A DNA stretch of 64,000 bases from Echinometra lucunter (taxonomy: Eukaryota; Echinodermata; Echinoidea; Camarodonta; Echinometridae): assembly GCA_029962745.1 (NCBI GenBank), contig CM057169.1:24077187-24141186 (forward strand), given 5' to 3'. The position numbers were made by a program, and so were the translations under genes. Below the pieces are notes generated by a model. The model searched no databases and was not told the origin of the DNA. It saw only the letters and a list, made by a program, of their open reading frames with translations. Positions 1 to 12,443 of the stretch are shown piece after piece (the stretch's first letter is position 1; every line of letters starts with the position of its first letter).

Positions 1-2480
1 AGCACATGAAGCAAGATTTAATTTTCCTACATTTGCTAGAAAAAAATTATCTGATTTAGGGACTCTTCAGCTCTCGATTAGTTAATAATAATATGCCACA
101 AATTTGGGGATTCAGAGTTGAAAATAGAATTTAAATAATTATTTTCCTCTATGTGTGATTTTCTACCAAGCCCAAATGCCTGGGAATACACACAAAAGCT
201 ACTGAAGCTTCTCCCCCGCATTGACTACTATGGAGTACAAGCTTATCTCAGATGTCCTTGTACATGTAATAGTGGAAATGTACAATGTATGATTGGGGAA
301 CTAAAGCTACGCACTTTATTTTCTTACTTACTTACTTAGTAAGCTACTTACTTACTTACTTACTTAGCAGCTAAAAATTCACAAAAATGTTTGCTTGTGC
401 ACATTTCTTATGTCTTGTTCTGTATAAAATTAGTTTTTTGTGAAAATTACGATGAAAGAATGTCAATAACAGTAAACACATATTCATGATATTCAGGTCA
501 GTCAATAGATGCCAGTGTCAAATTTTGGTCAGAAAAGTGAAGGGGTCCTAAAAGCTATGCACATGTAATAAATGAATGCAAATCTTGATTTTAAAAATGA
601 CTGCTGTGAATTTTACCCCGATTTCTAACTAATCATAATATCACAAGGAATAAACAAAAATAACTGATTCTTTTTGGCATAACTTGATGAAATTGCTCAG
701 TCACATCAGAAGTTTGGCGCACTGAACGTGCGGGTATTTGCAGGGTGCATAGCTTTAGGACCTGCGTAGCTTTGGGACCCCTGACCATACAGCTGTAATA
801 TCTTTTTAAAATATTACAGCAATAATAATTGTAATAACAATAAAGAAGAATGATAATAATGATAATGATCAAGAATATTAATAGTAATAATCAAGTGAGC
901 TTAAAAATAGATAAAATGAATATTAAGAATATTTTCCTTTAGTTGAATATTGTTGTTATGCCCGTCCAAAACTTTAGTGAAACACGTTTAGTAGTATTAG
1001 AGTAGATTTACATTTGAGATACTTTTATTGATAAGAAAAATTCTTGATTAGATGGATATGCTCAAATCCACAAAATGCCTGATTTTGAATGTTGTTGACC
1101 AATGCTAGGTCTCTAGACATCTACATGTAAGTTAGATCTAAAACTAACCAGCTAAGTTAAGTTAGAGGAGCCAAATTGAATACTCTTTTCCATTTTCGAG
1201 CACACAGGGAACATTAATATGTTGGGCTGTGTAATTTCTTAGGCAGTCAGTTACGAAGTTTTTAGTAGAAGGTATAAATAACTATAATAATGAGGAAAAT
1301 TCTGGGAAAATATTTTGGGTGTTTTTTGTTGTTACAGACTGTACATGTATTTTGTTTTTGCAATGGAAGAGAGTGTAAGGTGACAGAAATTAAAATGTCT
1401 CCATTATTTTCATACCATTCCTTCAATTGAATCTCTGTCACCTTGATGTAGAGAAATTTCCAGACTGATTTTGACCAGCTTCTCTCTGGAACTTGAGCTC
1501 TGGAAAACCAATTGCCTTTTGTTGGCAATCGCTCCTGTATAGGCTCATTTCGGTGCTAGTTATTGATAATCTTGCATTTGTGGGAGTCACTTTTGAGACT
1601 CTACACCGTCAGAGACTTTTGTCAAGAGCTTTAGTAGTCTTTGGGAGACAGTCTCTCATTGGGCATGTTCAAGTTTCTTTCTTTGTATTTGCTGCAAAAG
1701 GATTTGATGACCTTGGCTCAACTTAAGTTAAAAATGTAGTAAGCGGGTTCCTCATGAAATTTCTTAATTTTTACAATGTGTACCATCAAGGCATCAACAT
1801 TTAATATTCAGTGTCTACTTTTACATGGATAACTTAAACTTTGGTCATGATCCCCACACAAAACATATCATCTGTTCAGAGGCAGAAAGGCATTAATTAT
1901 GTGTTAAGGCATACAATGTATGAGTTAATGCCCTTCTTGCTCCAAACAGACGATACAGTATTAATTTGTATTTCCAATGTGTACGTGCAATTTCTCTGTT
2001 TTTGGTAAGCAGCTTTTCTGACCTCAGAGAGACAAAAGTGTAGCTGGGAAAAAATGGCCCTCTTGGTGCTGTTTCATACTGTAAATCCTTTTTTTGAGCC
2101 ATGTCTACATTTTACATGTAGCTCTCAAGTGGGAGAGTCTCACAATCGGGCTGCACCTCTACTGCCACTCTGCCAGGCCAGATGATATATTAAGATGTTA
2201 TATGTTTTCGGATAAATCTCTACAATATAAAAAAAAAAAAAAGGAATAAAGATACATGCAAACAAGTCTGATTTTCCAGAAATCTAGCAATTTGATTCTT
2301 ATTTTTAATGTGTAGTGTAATTTCTTTGCTGTATTTAAAAGTTGTTTAAAAACAGCAAAGAAATGTGTGTTTTATTATGTTTCTTCAGTCAGTCTTTACT
2401 TTTTATTTATCTATTTATTTATTTTGTCTTTTAAAACTTTAAATAACAAGATGCATACAAATAACTGTTGAGTAGATTTA
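1..2480. other. non-coding stretch, no supported gene
   Basis: AT-rich sequence with no ORF I can assign to a family. It contains a (TTAC)n microsatellite at about 323-366, several TACATGTA palindromes (1122, 1342, 2113) and an A-run near 2228-2242. An exon-like minus-strand stretch near 1440-1500 (pyrimidine-rich acceptor, CAAG|GTGACA donor) looks coding but I do not recognise its product. Confidence 0.5.
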
Positions 2481-2684
2481 CAGTCTTTGCTGCCTCCTCC
2501 TTATGAAAGGCACAGAGTCACTCGCTCTAGCTTATCCTTGCCACTCCATGCCCTCTCCTTGCCTGCTGTCAGAACATCCACACTGGACAGAAGTTTCATT
2601 CCAACCGCTGTCCGCTGGTGGAATTCCCTCCCTGACCATGTTGCAGGGAATGTTGTAGGGAATGTCTCAAATGTTGGACTCTAG
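2480..2684 (+). pseudogene. LINE reverse-transcriptase ORF, C-terminal fragment
   Basis: A 65-codon open stretch ends with the pattern RTSTLDRSFIPTAVRWWNSL, characteristic of the extreme C-terminus of Jockey/CR1-group non-LTR retrotransposon ORF2 proteins (usually R-SF-PR-V-LWNSLP). Only this tail remains; no RT catalytic motif lies upstream. It is followed at 2686 by unrelated repeat-like sequence beginning GGGCCCGTATTCAATAAA. Family assignment rests on the motif only. Confidence 0.6.
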
Positions 2685-4050
2685 GGCCCGTATTCAATAA
2701 ACTTCTAAGAATAGTTTCTTAAGTTTAAGAATTTTTCTGAGAATTTGTCTAACTTAAGAAATTTGCCTTAATCGTATTCAGAAGACGTAAAGCAGATTTT
2801 CTTAGATAAGACAATAAAATGAGAAAATTCTTAGATTCATTGACGTCATTGAGACTTGCCAAGTATACGAGATGAGCGACACAGCTGCAGCCAAAATATG
2901 CCTATGCATTTTGTGTGTTAAAAATGAAAATCGCACCGCACAAAAATCATGTACAAAATGTATGAGAGATCCAAACACAGCAACTCCCACTGATTTCCCT
3001 TGGCCTCGAACGAACGATATAATTTTGTGATTAACTGACTGGCACTCAGGTTAAACTGTTATGCTATGGATTTTCAGTAAGTCAAAGCCCCCTTATGTAC
3101 AGATTGAAACTCCTTACAAGCATTCCCCAACCCAATATGAATATATGCGGGCTTTCCAGGATAGCACCTTTTTTCACCAGAAGCGTTGATGATCCATTAG
3201 GGTTATGTTTTATAACTGGTAACACTTCATTAGCAACATCTGAAATCGAATCATACTGTGAACTTGTGATACTAATGATGAGCCCCCCTCCCCGCTTCCA
3301 TGACCCCAGATATCTGGACCTGCCTTTGGGTAAAAGATATATGTATACTGTATGTAGCAGAGCTGGAAAATTTTTCATTTGGGCGCCCACAGTGACATGT
3401 AGTTCTGGACCATTAAATTTAAGCTTTTAGGGTTGAGTACTTGAGTGCAAACAGACACTTAAACTTAAATCTTGGATATAGTGTATCTTGGAGATAGTAT
3501 AAAGCAGAGCTTAACAACTATTCATTTGGGCACCCACAATGTAGTTCTGGTTGAGTGCAAACAGACACTAAAACTTAGATCCTGACCCCTAGAAAAAAAA
3601 CTCAGTGTGGACACTGTATGTGTAGGATCTACTGCTATGTGTTACTAAATATACACTTTGTATCTAGGAGAGATGTGTGCTGGTACTTGCCATGCATTTT
3701 TTTTAAAAACAAGACTATAGGTACTTGCATCTGCAGTCAAATGGTTATGACTGAGCAATCACCTTATAGGTAGACTACATGTGCCTGTCTACAGAGACTG
3801 CATTTTTCCTTTCTTTCTGATAGCATAAATTCGCAATGAAAAATGTAGAAAGCAAAACTGTATAACTCCACCAATCTATAGAGACCCTTTTGTTCCGCTT
3901 TGTTTTGCTTTAATGATAATAATAGGAACAAAAAAGACCTTGTAAACAGGATAAGTGCACAATAATGCACATTCATTGTCCAGTGCAAAACTTAAATATT
4001 GCTACATGTAATTAATATTTAGGGAGAAAGGATCTTTTTTGTATATATTT
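2685..4050. other. non-coding stretch with unassigned ORFs on both strands
   Basis: A repeat-like segment rich in CTTAAG/AAGTTT motifs occupies 2686-2830. Between 3082 and 3430 both strands are open for more than 100 codons (plus strand from 3095, minus strand from 3390). Neither translation resembles a family I know, so I do not call a gene. Two copies of a short sequence (TTTGGGCGCCCACAGTG / TTGGGCACCCACAATG) occur near 3378 and 3527. Confidence 0.4.
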
Positions 4051-4051
4051 T

Positions 4052-6977
4052 TTCCGTCCGTCCATCCGTCCCGTTTTCGTTCTCGCGATAACTTAAGAAC
4101 CATTTGGCAGATCAACTTCAAACTTGGCTCGTGTATGCATATGGGAGGGACAGTGATCTGATTAGATTTTGGAGTCTCAAGGTCAAAGAGGTAATAATAC
4201 ACATAAAAATGGCTCGTTCTCGTGATAACTTAAGAACCATTGGACAGATTGGCTTCAAACTTGGCTTTTGGGGTCACAAGGTCAAAGATCAAAGGTCATA
4301 GAGGTCATTATGTACATAGAAATGGTTCGTTTTCACCATAACTCAACATTCATTTGACCAATCAACCTCAAACTTAGCACGTGTATGCATATGGGAGGGG
4401 CAATGATGTGATTAGGTTTGGGGGTCTCAAGGTCAAAGTTCAAATGTCATAGAGGTCATTATGTACTTAGAAATGGTTCGTTCTCGCGATAACTCAACAA
4501 CCATTTGATGGATCAAATTCACACTTGATTCATGTGTGCATATGGGAGGGACAATGATTTAATTAGATTTTGGGGTCTCAAGGTCAAAGGTCAAAGGTCA
4601 TATGAAGAAAACATGGAATGTGATCAATACAGCCATGGGTAAAGAACATAAAGGCGTTTATATACGCAAAGTTATTGTTGACGGAGATGAAGTTACAGAT
4701 TCAAACTTGTTCCCTGATATTTTGAATAACTATTTTGTAAACATTGGATTCAAGTTAAATAGTAGTTTTACAAACTCACCTAGTCAAGATGTCACCACTC
4801 ATATTAAGGGTAATGACAAGTCAATGTATTGTAATCCAATAACCATAGGTGAAATTATTGAAATAGTAAAAAATTTTAAAAACAAGTCAAATGTGGGCCA
4901 TGATGGTATTGATATGAGAGTGATAAAAAAAAGTATTTATTTTTTGTGTCAACCTTTATGTGCAATATTCAATGCTTGCCTTGAGTCAGGGATTTTTCCG
5001 ACACAAATGAAAATTGGTCGGGTTATTCCCATTTTTAAAGGTGGTTGCCCTGAAATACTTACAAACTATCGCCCAATTTCCATTTTACCTGTTTTTTCAA
5101 AGATTTTTGAGAAATGTATATATGTTAGATTACTGAATTTATCAATGAGTGCAATATTATTAGTCCGAACCAACATGGATTTCGGGTGGGGTATTCCACA
5201 TCTTCAGCATTACTTGATTTTATTCAAAGTATTACTAGTGTTATTGAAATGAAAGGTGTATCAATTGGCTTATTTTTGGATTTACAGAAAGCGTTTGACA
5301 CACTTGATCATAGAATACTCATGAAAAAATTATTCAAATATGGAATAAGGGGGAAAATTTGGGATCTTTTAAACAACTATTTAAGTCATAGACAACAATT
5401 TGTAACTTTAAATAGTCAGCAATCAAATTATAAGGACTTAAGGTGTGGAGTACCCCAAGGTTCTATCCTCGGGCCCCTTTTATTTACTTTGTATATAAAT
5501 GATCTGTGCAATGTATCTTCGAAATTGAAATATATTTTATTTGCCGACGATACAAATATTTTATGTCACATGATAATATTGATGTTCTGCAAGTGCAATT
5601 TAATAATGAATTAAAAAAGGTGACTTCTTGGTTGACCATTAATAAATTATCTGTAAATATTTCTAAAACACAGTATATGGTTTTTACAAATAAAAAAATA
5701 TGCATTGACAATCTGCAGGTGCAATTAGCAAATTTTAGTGTAGCAAAGGCATCGCAAGTCAAATTTCTTGGTATTATAATTGATAGTAAATTGCTATGGG
5801 TTCCTCATATTGATTTGATTTGTAATAGAATTTCAAAAATCATAGGCATTTTGTACAGATTACGCAATTTTCCAATTACTGTTTTACGAAATATTTATCA
5901 CGCACTTGTTGCACCTTTTTTAAGTTACGGTATTCTTGCCTGGGGCAGTGCTTCTTATTCACACCTGGATAGAATTTTTAAACTTCAAAAACGTGCAATA
6001 AGAATTGTTAATCATTCGTCTTTTTATGCTCATACAGAACCAATTTTAAGTCTCAGAGGATTTTGAAATTTTATGACTTTTACAATCATGAGACTGCAAT
6101 TTTTATGTACAAGTGTTATAAATATTTTTTACCTCAGTCAATATGTAATTATTTTGTTTTAAATCGTAATGTACATAATTATACAACCAGGGGCAATAAT
6201 GGTTTTCATATACCTAAAGTAAGAACCAAATTATTTCAAAACTCAATTTTTTATAGGGGACCATTAATTTGGAATACTTTATCAAAGGATCTTAAGGATA
6301 GTTGCTCTCTTAATGTTTTTAGGAGAAATTGTAAATATAAAATCATCACTACTTATTCATTTTTTACTTAATTATTATTCTGATTGTTTGTTTGGGTTAG
6401 TTAGGTAATTCTTTCCCCTTTTCTACTTTAATTGTTCAAATAATGTATTATTTTATTTGGGTCGGCCGTACATAAGGTTAACTTCTTTTTGGCTGCTACC
6501 CTTTCAGTATAATACTTTATTTATATCCATGTCTGATTTATTTAATGTTTGTACTATTTGTATTGTTTTTATACTGAGAAAAATAAATTGAATTGAATTG
6601 AATTGAATTGAATTATGTACATAGAAATGGTCCGTTCTTGCGATAATTCAACAACCATTGAACGGAGCAGCTTCATACTTGGCACATGTATGCATATGGG
6701 AGGGACAATGATGTGATTAGATTTTGGGTCTCAAGGTTAAAGGTCAAAGGTCATAGAGGTCATTATATACATGAAAATTGCTTGTTCTTGCGATAACTTA
6801 ACAACTCTGTGACCGTTCATCTCCAAACTTGGCTCATGTATGCATTTGGAAGTCTCATAATTGTCTCATTAGATTTGGGGGTCACAAGGTCAACGATGTC
6901 ATTTTATAAATGAAAATAAAAAAATCGACATAAATGTGCCATATATATTTCCAATCTGGCCATTGCGGAGGCATAAA
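4052..6977 (+). mobile_element. relic of TIR/minisatellite DNA transposon, split by a LINE
   Basis: The segments 4052-4600 and 6615-6977 are diverged units of the same ~150-bp repeat found intact at 49477-50342. They share the CCGTCCGTCC leader, CGTTCTCGCGATAACTTAA, ATGCATATGGGAGGGACAAT and AAGGTCAAAGGTCA blocks. The right terminal inverted repeat (GCGGAGGCATAAA, about 6965-6977) is present. The left terminus is missing, the sequence starting abruptly at the CCGTCCGTCC tract. A 5'-truncated LINE (about 4600-6615) sits inside the array, so the DNA element is older than the LINE insertion. Confidence 0.8.
4602..6614 (+). pseudogene. 5'-truncated non-LTR retrotransposon (Jockey/CR1-like RT), frameshifted
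   Basis: Four overlapping open segments in three frames (4602-5252, 5186-5614, 5506-6066, 6063-6371) together encode one reverse transcriptase. Seen in order: NYRPISILPVFSKIFEK (RT region 1-2), FLDLQKAFDTLDHRIL (catalytic Asp), GVPQGSILGPLLFTLYINDL, then FADDTNI (catalytic Asp pair), and a C-terminal RGPLIWNTLSKDL motif. At least three frameshifts make it inactive. No endonuclease domain is present: the element starts mid-protein, as in 5'-truncated target-primed insertions. The 3' end carries an AATAAATTGAATTGAATTG tandem tail ending about 6614, a common 3' feature of CR1/L2/Jockey-group elements. It is inserted in the minisatellite transposon at 4052-6977. Confidence 0.9.
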
Positions 6978-8006
6978 TCTAGTTATTCATTTATTTACAC
7001 AGAAAGTTGCCATTTTAATAGTTTAAGTAAGAATCTTATGCTTCATGGCCATCATTGAATAAATCTAAAAATGGTATCATTACAGTACAAGCAAAGAAAT
7101 GATTTGAATGATTTTAGATATAAAAGTTGTCTAAAATCATGCAGTCATGCTTTCCATAAAAACTTTTGTGCTGATTTTTTTAGACATTTCTTGTTATATT
7201 GAATATAATTTAAAAGCAATGCTTCACTTTTTTTGTGTTGTAAATTTCACACATACACTGCACATGTGCACGCAAATACACTGTACATGCATGAATCACT
7301 CTTATATACATGTAGACTTGGACCTCGTAGAGCCCTCCTCCACCCCCCGCCCCTTCCCCATGTGCTATTTTTATTACGCAGATTTAATACGACCTAGATT
7401 TAAGCCATGATGTTGAACTCTTACCACCATGATTAAAAAACCACACGTGAGGGCATTCACACTAGTAATTGGTGAGATTTGACAAAAAAAGTACACACTA
7501 TATTTCATGTTTTTGTTACTGCATGTAGTATGAAATCGTAGGTTGTGATAGATTGAGATTATCATTCAATTTGTGCTGAATAAATAGTCTAGCATTTACA
7601 ATACTGTATGTTTTTTGTTTGTTTTTATTAATTTTGAGTTATTTGCTGCACTCATAAATGTAGTGTAATTTTTGTGATTAGTAGTATCAATATTTCCTGT
7701 TTCCTAACATACAAATTAAGTAAAATATTTTATTTTACACTTTCTACAAAAAGTAATTTAGGGTGATAGTTTTCTGAAATTGCCAGTGAACCTGTCTGTG
7801 CTTATCTCTTCTATGCATAAACATGCCCAGGAAAAAATGAAAAAACAAAACACCCACAACTATTTGAATCTGCATTTTGTCTGTGTGAATGAGCCCAGCT
7901 GTGTCTGGTTTAACGGGTTCTCATATATCTTCATACTCTATGTATCTGAACTCATTCTCACCTCTCCTCTGCTTCCTTTATGGGGTAATTAACACTTGGT
8001 ATCTGT
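6978..8006. other. non-coding stretch, nothing supported
   Basis: AT-rich DNA with only short ORFs. I see no conserved protein motif, RNA gene or clear repeat boundary. Confidence 0.5.
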
Positions 8007-8010
8007 TTAA

Positions 8011-8418
8011 CCCATTCGTGACAGGAATTATTTAAAGCCTAATTTGATCAGCTTTTATTCTTCAAATTGGCAACACCAACAATTTCATTTTATTGCTACA
8101 TTTTTCTTATAAAACGTCATGTATCTGAAATGAATATAAATTGGCAGAAATAATGATGAGAAGTCAGAAAGTTGCCAATTTGCAGGGGAAAATGGTGATT
8201 TTACACTTTCTATCACATTGCCAATTTAAGGATTTTAATGCTTATTTTCCTTTTAAAAAATTTCAGCATCAAACAACGAATATTGACGCAACCAAAATGG
8301 GCACAGTTTGTGTAGAATATTTCGCTCTTTCTGCTCATGTATTTGGTATGATTTTTAGGGCTTTGCATCAAAAGATATTAGACGAAACCACAAAATGTGG
8401 ACCTCTGTCACAAAACAG
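8011..8418. mobile_element. piggyBac-type MITE, copy A
   Basis: Starts TTAA|CCCATTCGTGACAG at 8007-8020, and the sequence matches 31642-32049 almost base for base, including an internal block ending GGACCTCTGTCAC. The right end is degenerate: CTGTCAC is followed by AAAACAG instead of GAATGGG. The 5'-CCC terminus next to TTAA is what piggyBac elements show. It encodes nothing; the ORF at 8141-8425 is repeat sequence. Confidence 0.75.
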
Positions 8419-8911
8419 CACATAACTCAAGACTTCCTCCTATGAGTCCTACATGTAGCTGTGATGTGATCAGACAGAAATGCAATTTCAGTATGGAAGC
8501 CTCTTCACATACTTTTCTTTTGTTGTTGTTTTTTTTTGGGGGGGTTGTCTTCTAAATGCACTATACTTCTTTTATGTTTACAAAAATTAGATGTCTACAT
8601 TTGTTCTTTTTTTTGTTTTTTTTTTTTTGTTTTTGTTTCTGTTTTTTGAGGGGGTAGGGGGTGTGGTATGTGACTGGTACTTTTACCTTTAATAAACAAT
8701 AATTTGCCCTTGAAATAGAAGGAAAGAACTGACTGGCATGTAGTTTGATGAGCATTGCAAATTCATGTGCATGTTTTGATAGCATGCATACAAGAAACAC
8801 TTTTTTGATGACTCTGTTGTTAGTGCCCCCCCCCCTTATAATTTCTTTGTCAATGTTACACATGTACATGTGTATACAATACATTATGTAACTGCTTGTA
8901 TGCATACATGT
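8419..8911. other. non-coding, homopolymer-rich
   Basis: Contains long T runs (8530-8640) and a 10-base C run near 8827. Minus-strand ORFs here derive from low complexity. No gene is supported. Confidence 0.5.
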
Positions 8912-9381
8912 ATTAAAGACATTTGTTAACATTGTTATTAATTTTAAAAATCTTGGTTTGTTACTTGAAAATGGGATAAACATACGGGTTATAGTGTAAA
9001 AATACCAGTCTGAAAGTTTCAAAGTATAATATCCACAGGAAGTATTTTTAAATATAAAAAAATGTGAACCAATGTTCGAAAAATATACGATGGTCAGTTG
9101 CACAGAATAGACATAAGGAGTGCACATGCGTGTATGACTCACCTTACCGTACTGTGTGTATTGGCGTATCACGTGGCGGGAGGCACATTGTCCTCTCAGT
9201 GATTGTCTCGTGAGACGAAGGATAATAAAATCGCTGTTTGCGTCTAACTTACACTTTTTCATTCCAAATTATGGTTGGTTTCAGGGTTTTTTAGTACAAA
9301 TACAAGTACTCATAAACATGTTTCATCTTAGTGTGAGAATTTTTTAAATCAGCTACTCACAAAGTTAGCCAATGCCTTTAA
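8912..9381. mobile_element. MITE family 'AAAGGCATTGG', copy 1
   Basis: One of three related copies (also 11344-11600 and 14655-15093). The left end ATTAAAGACATTTGTTAAC and right end AGTTAGCCAATGCCTTTAA are imperfect inverted repeats. The interior is shared: ACCAGTCTGAAAGTTTC, ATCCACAGGAAGTATTTTT, GTGTGTATTGGCGTATCA and TTTTAGTACAAATACAAGT. It is about 470 bp and non-coding. Confidence 0.7.
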
Positions 9382-11343
9382 TTCTAGCCAGTGCCAGGTA
9401 CATGTATGCCCTGTCCTTTCTAAGTTTTTGAATGTTCAAGTTCAATGAACTTTTTGCTGTTCACTGCTCTTATTGTTATTGGGGTGGGGACTGTCCTGAT
9501 GATATTAGATTGAAGTCCAGAGAGCTGATGAACATTATTGTGAACAAAACAGGTGACCACAGTAATTAGTATGAAGAGGTTTCACTTTTGGTCAAAAGAA
9601 GCTCTTTGAACATACATATAGGCTGTACATTAGGCAGACATGCTTGATGTACTTTGTCTGTTGTCTAAGTGTTACCACATGGTACCATGATAACATTCAT
9701 AATATTTGATATTTGTTTAGCCTTGCCAAATTTCAAAGTTTAGTACATGTAACATTCCATTTCCACACATGTATGTTTATACTTATAATGTGAATTATTT
9801 GCACAAAGCATAATAAATGATGAATACTGCAAGTTCAGATATACTCGCAAGAAACATAAAAGTGAAGAGTGAGTAGACTAGTTGACGTGCATTAGATGTG
9901 CACATGAATTAAGGTGTTTATGGAATCGAACTGACGGTTTGATTTTGCGGTCTTCTAACTCCTTAACTGTTTATTAATGATAGCTATGTTATTAAGAGTC
10001 AAATGGCCTACACTGTGAGATCCTATGGCACATTTTTGACTTATGTTGCTTCTTGTACCATACATGTACATGTACGTTCTGTTCTTTGTACATGTACATG
10101 TAATTTTCCAGAGGATGCTACCACTTTCCCTTAGTCATTAAATGAAATAAATTAGGAAGAATTGTGAAGGTATGTTTTTAGATATTTCTTGAAATAAGCA
10201 AGTGAGGAGCTATTTCTAATAGTAGGGTGGGTTAGGGAAATTTTTGTGACAGAGCGGACAAAAGTACCAAATTTGGCATGAACACTCCTTATGGCCTTCT
10301 TATCAATATTAGCCTAGGAGCCCTCGCCAGTTTTTGGATTTACTCTCGTAAAATGCAAAAATCCAAAATGGTCACCATAAAAAATAATGAAAATTCAAAC
10401 TGCAGGATAAATTATGACAAATTTTAACAAAAAATGGTTGTGAAATTAATTTATCGGCATCTTAACACACTACATTTCTTAATAAAATTAAAAAGCCGGA
10501 TTACAGGTATAATAATGATGTTTAAAAATAATTTTGTAAAGGGCGCCCCACTCTGATCCAAAAAGTTTACTTGAATGGCGATCTCTGACTTTGAGCAAGG
10601 GAAAAATATGAAAAATATATGTATATATTTGAGAGTAACACATTCTGCATATTACCGGGGGTTTTATATGCATGAATTAGATATTTTATTGTATTCAGTT
10701 TGTTTTTAATCTTAGATACGATCCTTGTAATTGTGATTTTTTTTTATTCTGATAATTTGCTTTTGGCCAAAAAAGAAATGTGAAGAGGTCCATGCGTATA
10801 ATGATTGCAAGATATTCCATAAAATACTTCGTCTATGTAATGAACTAAGACCTGATACATATTGTTTTCGTGATATATGAAAGAGAATAAACTCAGCATA
10901 AACGACCATTGGCTTCTCTGACTGAAGGATTGCAAACTCACTCTGCAGGTGCATTTGGAATAATATGAAATTAATGCCAACTGATATTTTTGTGATTTAG
11001 AGCAAAATCTAAAATAAGGAGTGTTAAGTTCTGAAGCAGTAAAGAGCATTTATTCTAATAATATGGATTCCAGGAAAAGAGAAAAACGTATTTAAAAAGA
11101 AAAACAAGAAAGAAATACCATACCGACTGTTCCTGAGGATGTCATAAAAGGAAGCAAGTTCATATTGGAAGATTCTTCTAAAAACGTAACTACTGAGTCG
11201 GTAGTTCAAAAACATTCATGGGGTTTGCTAGTATCATACATGTGTTTTTTCTTAACGCATGCAGGCAATAAGTATCCTTATCAAATTATTACGTGTGTCA
11301 GTTTTCAAGATATTCCTTGGCCTTTGCATTGTATGTGATGTGT
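9382..11343. other. non-coding stretch, nothing supported
   Basis: No family-level coding signal on either strand. It contains dense TACATGTA palindromes at 10061-10102, including the fused 14-mer at 10089-10102. Minus-strand ORFs of 60-100 codons at 10488-11215 overlap each other in different frames and look random. Confidence 0.5.
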
Positions 11344-11600
11344 GTTAAAGACATTGGTTAACATTGTTACAATTTTAAAAAATCTCATCTTGTTACTTGA
11401 AAATGGGATAAACAATAGGGTTATAGCGTTGAAATACCAGTCTGAAAGTTTCAGAGTATAATATCCACAGGAAGTATTTTAAATATTAGAAATGTGAACC
11501 AATGTTCGAAAAATATACGAGGGTCGGTTGCACAGACCAGACGTAAGGAGTGCGCATGCGCGCATGACTCAACGGACCGCACTGTGTGTATTGGCGTATC
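11344..11600. mobile_element. MITE family 'AAAGGCATTGG', copy 2, right end lost
   Basis: TTAAAGACATTGGTTAACATTG through GTGTGTATTGGCGTATCA matches copies 1 and 3, then the homology stops at about 11600. It is replaced by a CpG-rich segment with GCGCGCGCGGACGG and later CGCGCGGACATACGCG, so the element is truncated or recombined there. Confidence 0.65.
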
Positions 11601-11997
11601 AATTCGCGCGCGCGGACGGTTATGCGCGGAAATTTTTGAAATGCTTAAAATGGCCTGAAATGGATTTTGGTTTGATCCATGAGTGATTTTGAGCATTTTT
11701 AAATTTTGCGCGCGGACATACGCGTACACGCGCGTCTAAAAAGATGGAATTGTTCAGATTGATATGAATATTCATCATACCAAATATGAATAATGAATGA
11801 CATTCCGTTATGAAGATATGATCAAGACATGATTTTTACAAAATGGCGCCTGGATGACGTTACGATGACCCGATGAACTTGAAAATGACTAAAAATCCGA
11901 GATCTCGTAACGACTGATGATTCCTGAAAATTTGACGAAAAATGATTGAGGCAGTTCTGAGATCTCGACTGCACAAAAAAGTGGGTACCAATAAAGA

Positions 11998-12030
<33 letters not shown>

Positions 12031-12443
12031 AGAATAAAGAAAATTCTGACGAAATTAAAGGTGATCTGTCATAATATGACAGACCACCTAAAAATCAAAT
12101 GCATTCTAAAATGTGCAGACTATCTATGAAATTCAAGCATTTGGAAAACATCTGGGAACAGTGAAGGTGACCGGTGTAATCTTGGGCAATGTTAGATTAG
12201 CAGGCAGGGTGATTCATGTGTCATGATAGCACCTGTCTTCAATTAATATTCATCTTTCTCAGTCTCTCATACATTTCTGTCCTTGATGATGGGGATGCTT
12301 CACATTGCAGCTTGCTATTAATACCAGACTGTGTTCAGAAAACTATATCAAAGGCTGTGTGCAGTTTTGGTACAGTAGGCCCCCCAAAAGTGGTAGGTAG
12401 GCCTACATGTATGTGCCACTGGCAAGACTGAATATGGGGCCTC
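11601..12443. other. unassigned repeat-like DNA, CG-alternating patches
   Basis: Holds two CG-alternating patches (about 11603-11625 and 11706-11736), which are unusual against the AT-rich background, and an (AAT)n run at about 12000-12027. A short inverted pair (GGTGATCTGTCATAATATGACAGACCACC, 12060-12089 region) could form a hairpin. No gene is seen. Confidence 0.45.

Noticed and set aside
8141..8425. 94-codon ORF, repeated as a 109-codon ORF at 31724-32053
   Set aside because: Both lie wholly or mostly within copies of the piggyBac-type MITE; the similarity is that of the repeat, not of a protein family.
8561..9262. 233-codon minus-strand ORF
   Set aside because: Long, but it spans low-complexity T runs and part of a MITE, has no recognisable domain, and its composition (Tyr, Cys, His, Lys-rich) is that of AT-rich non-coding DNA.
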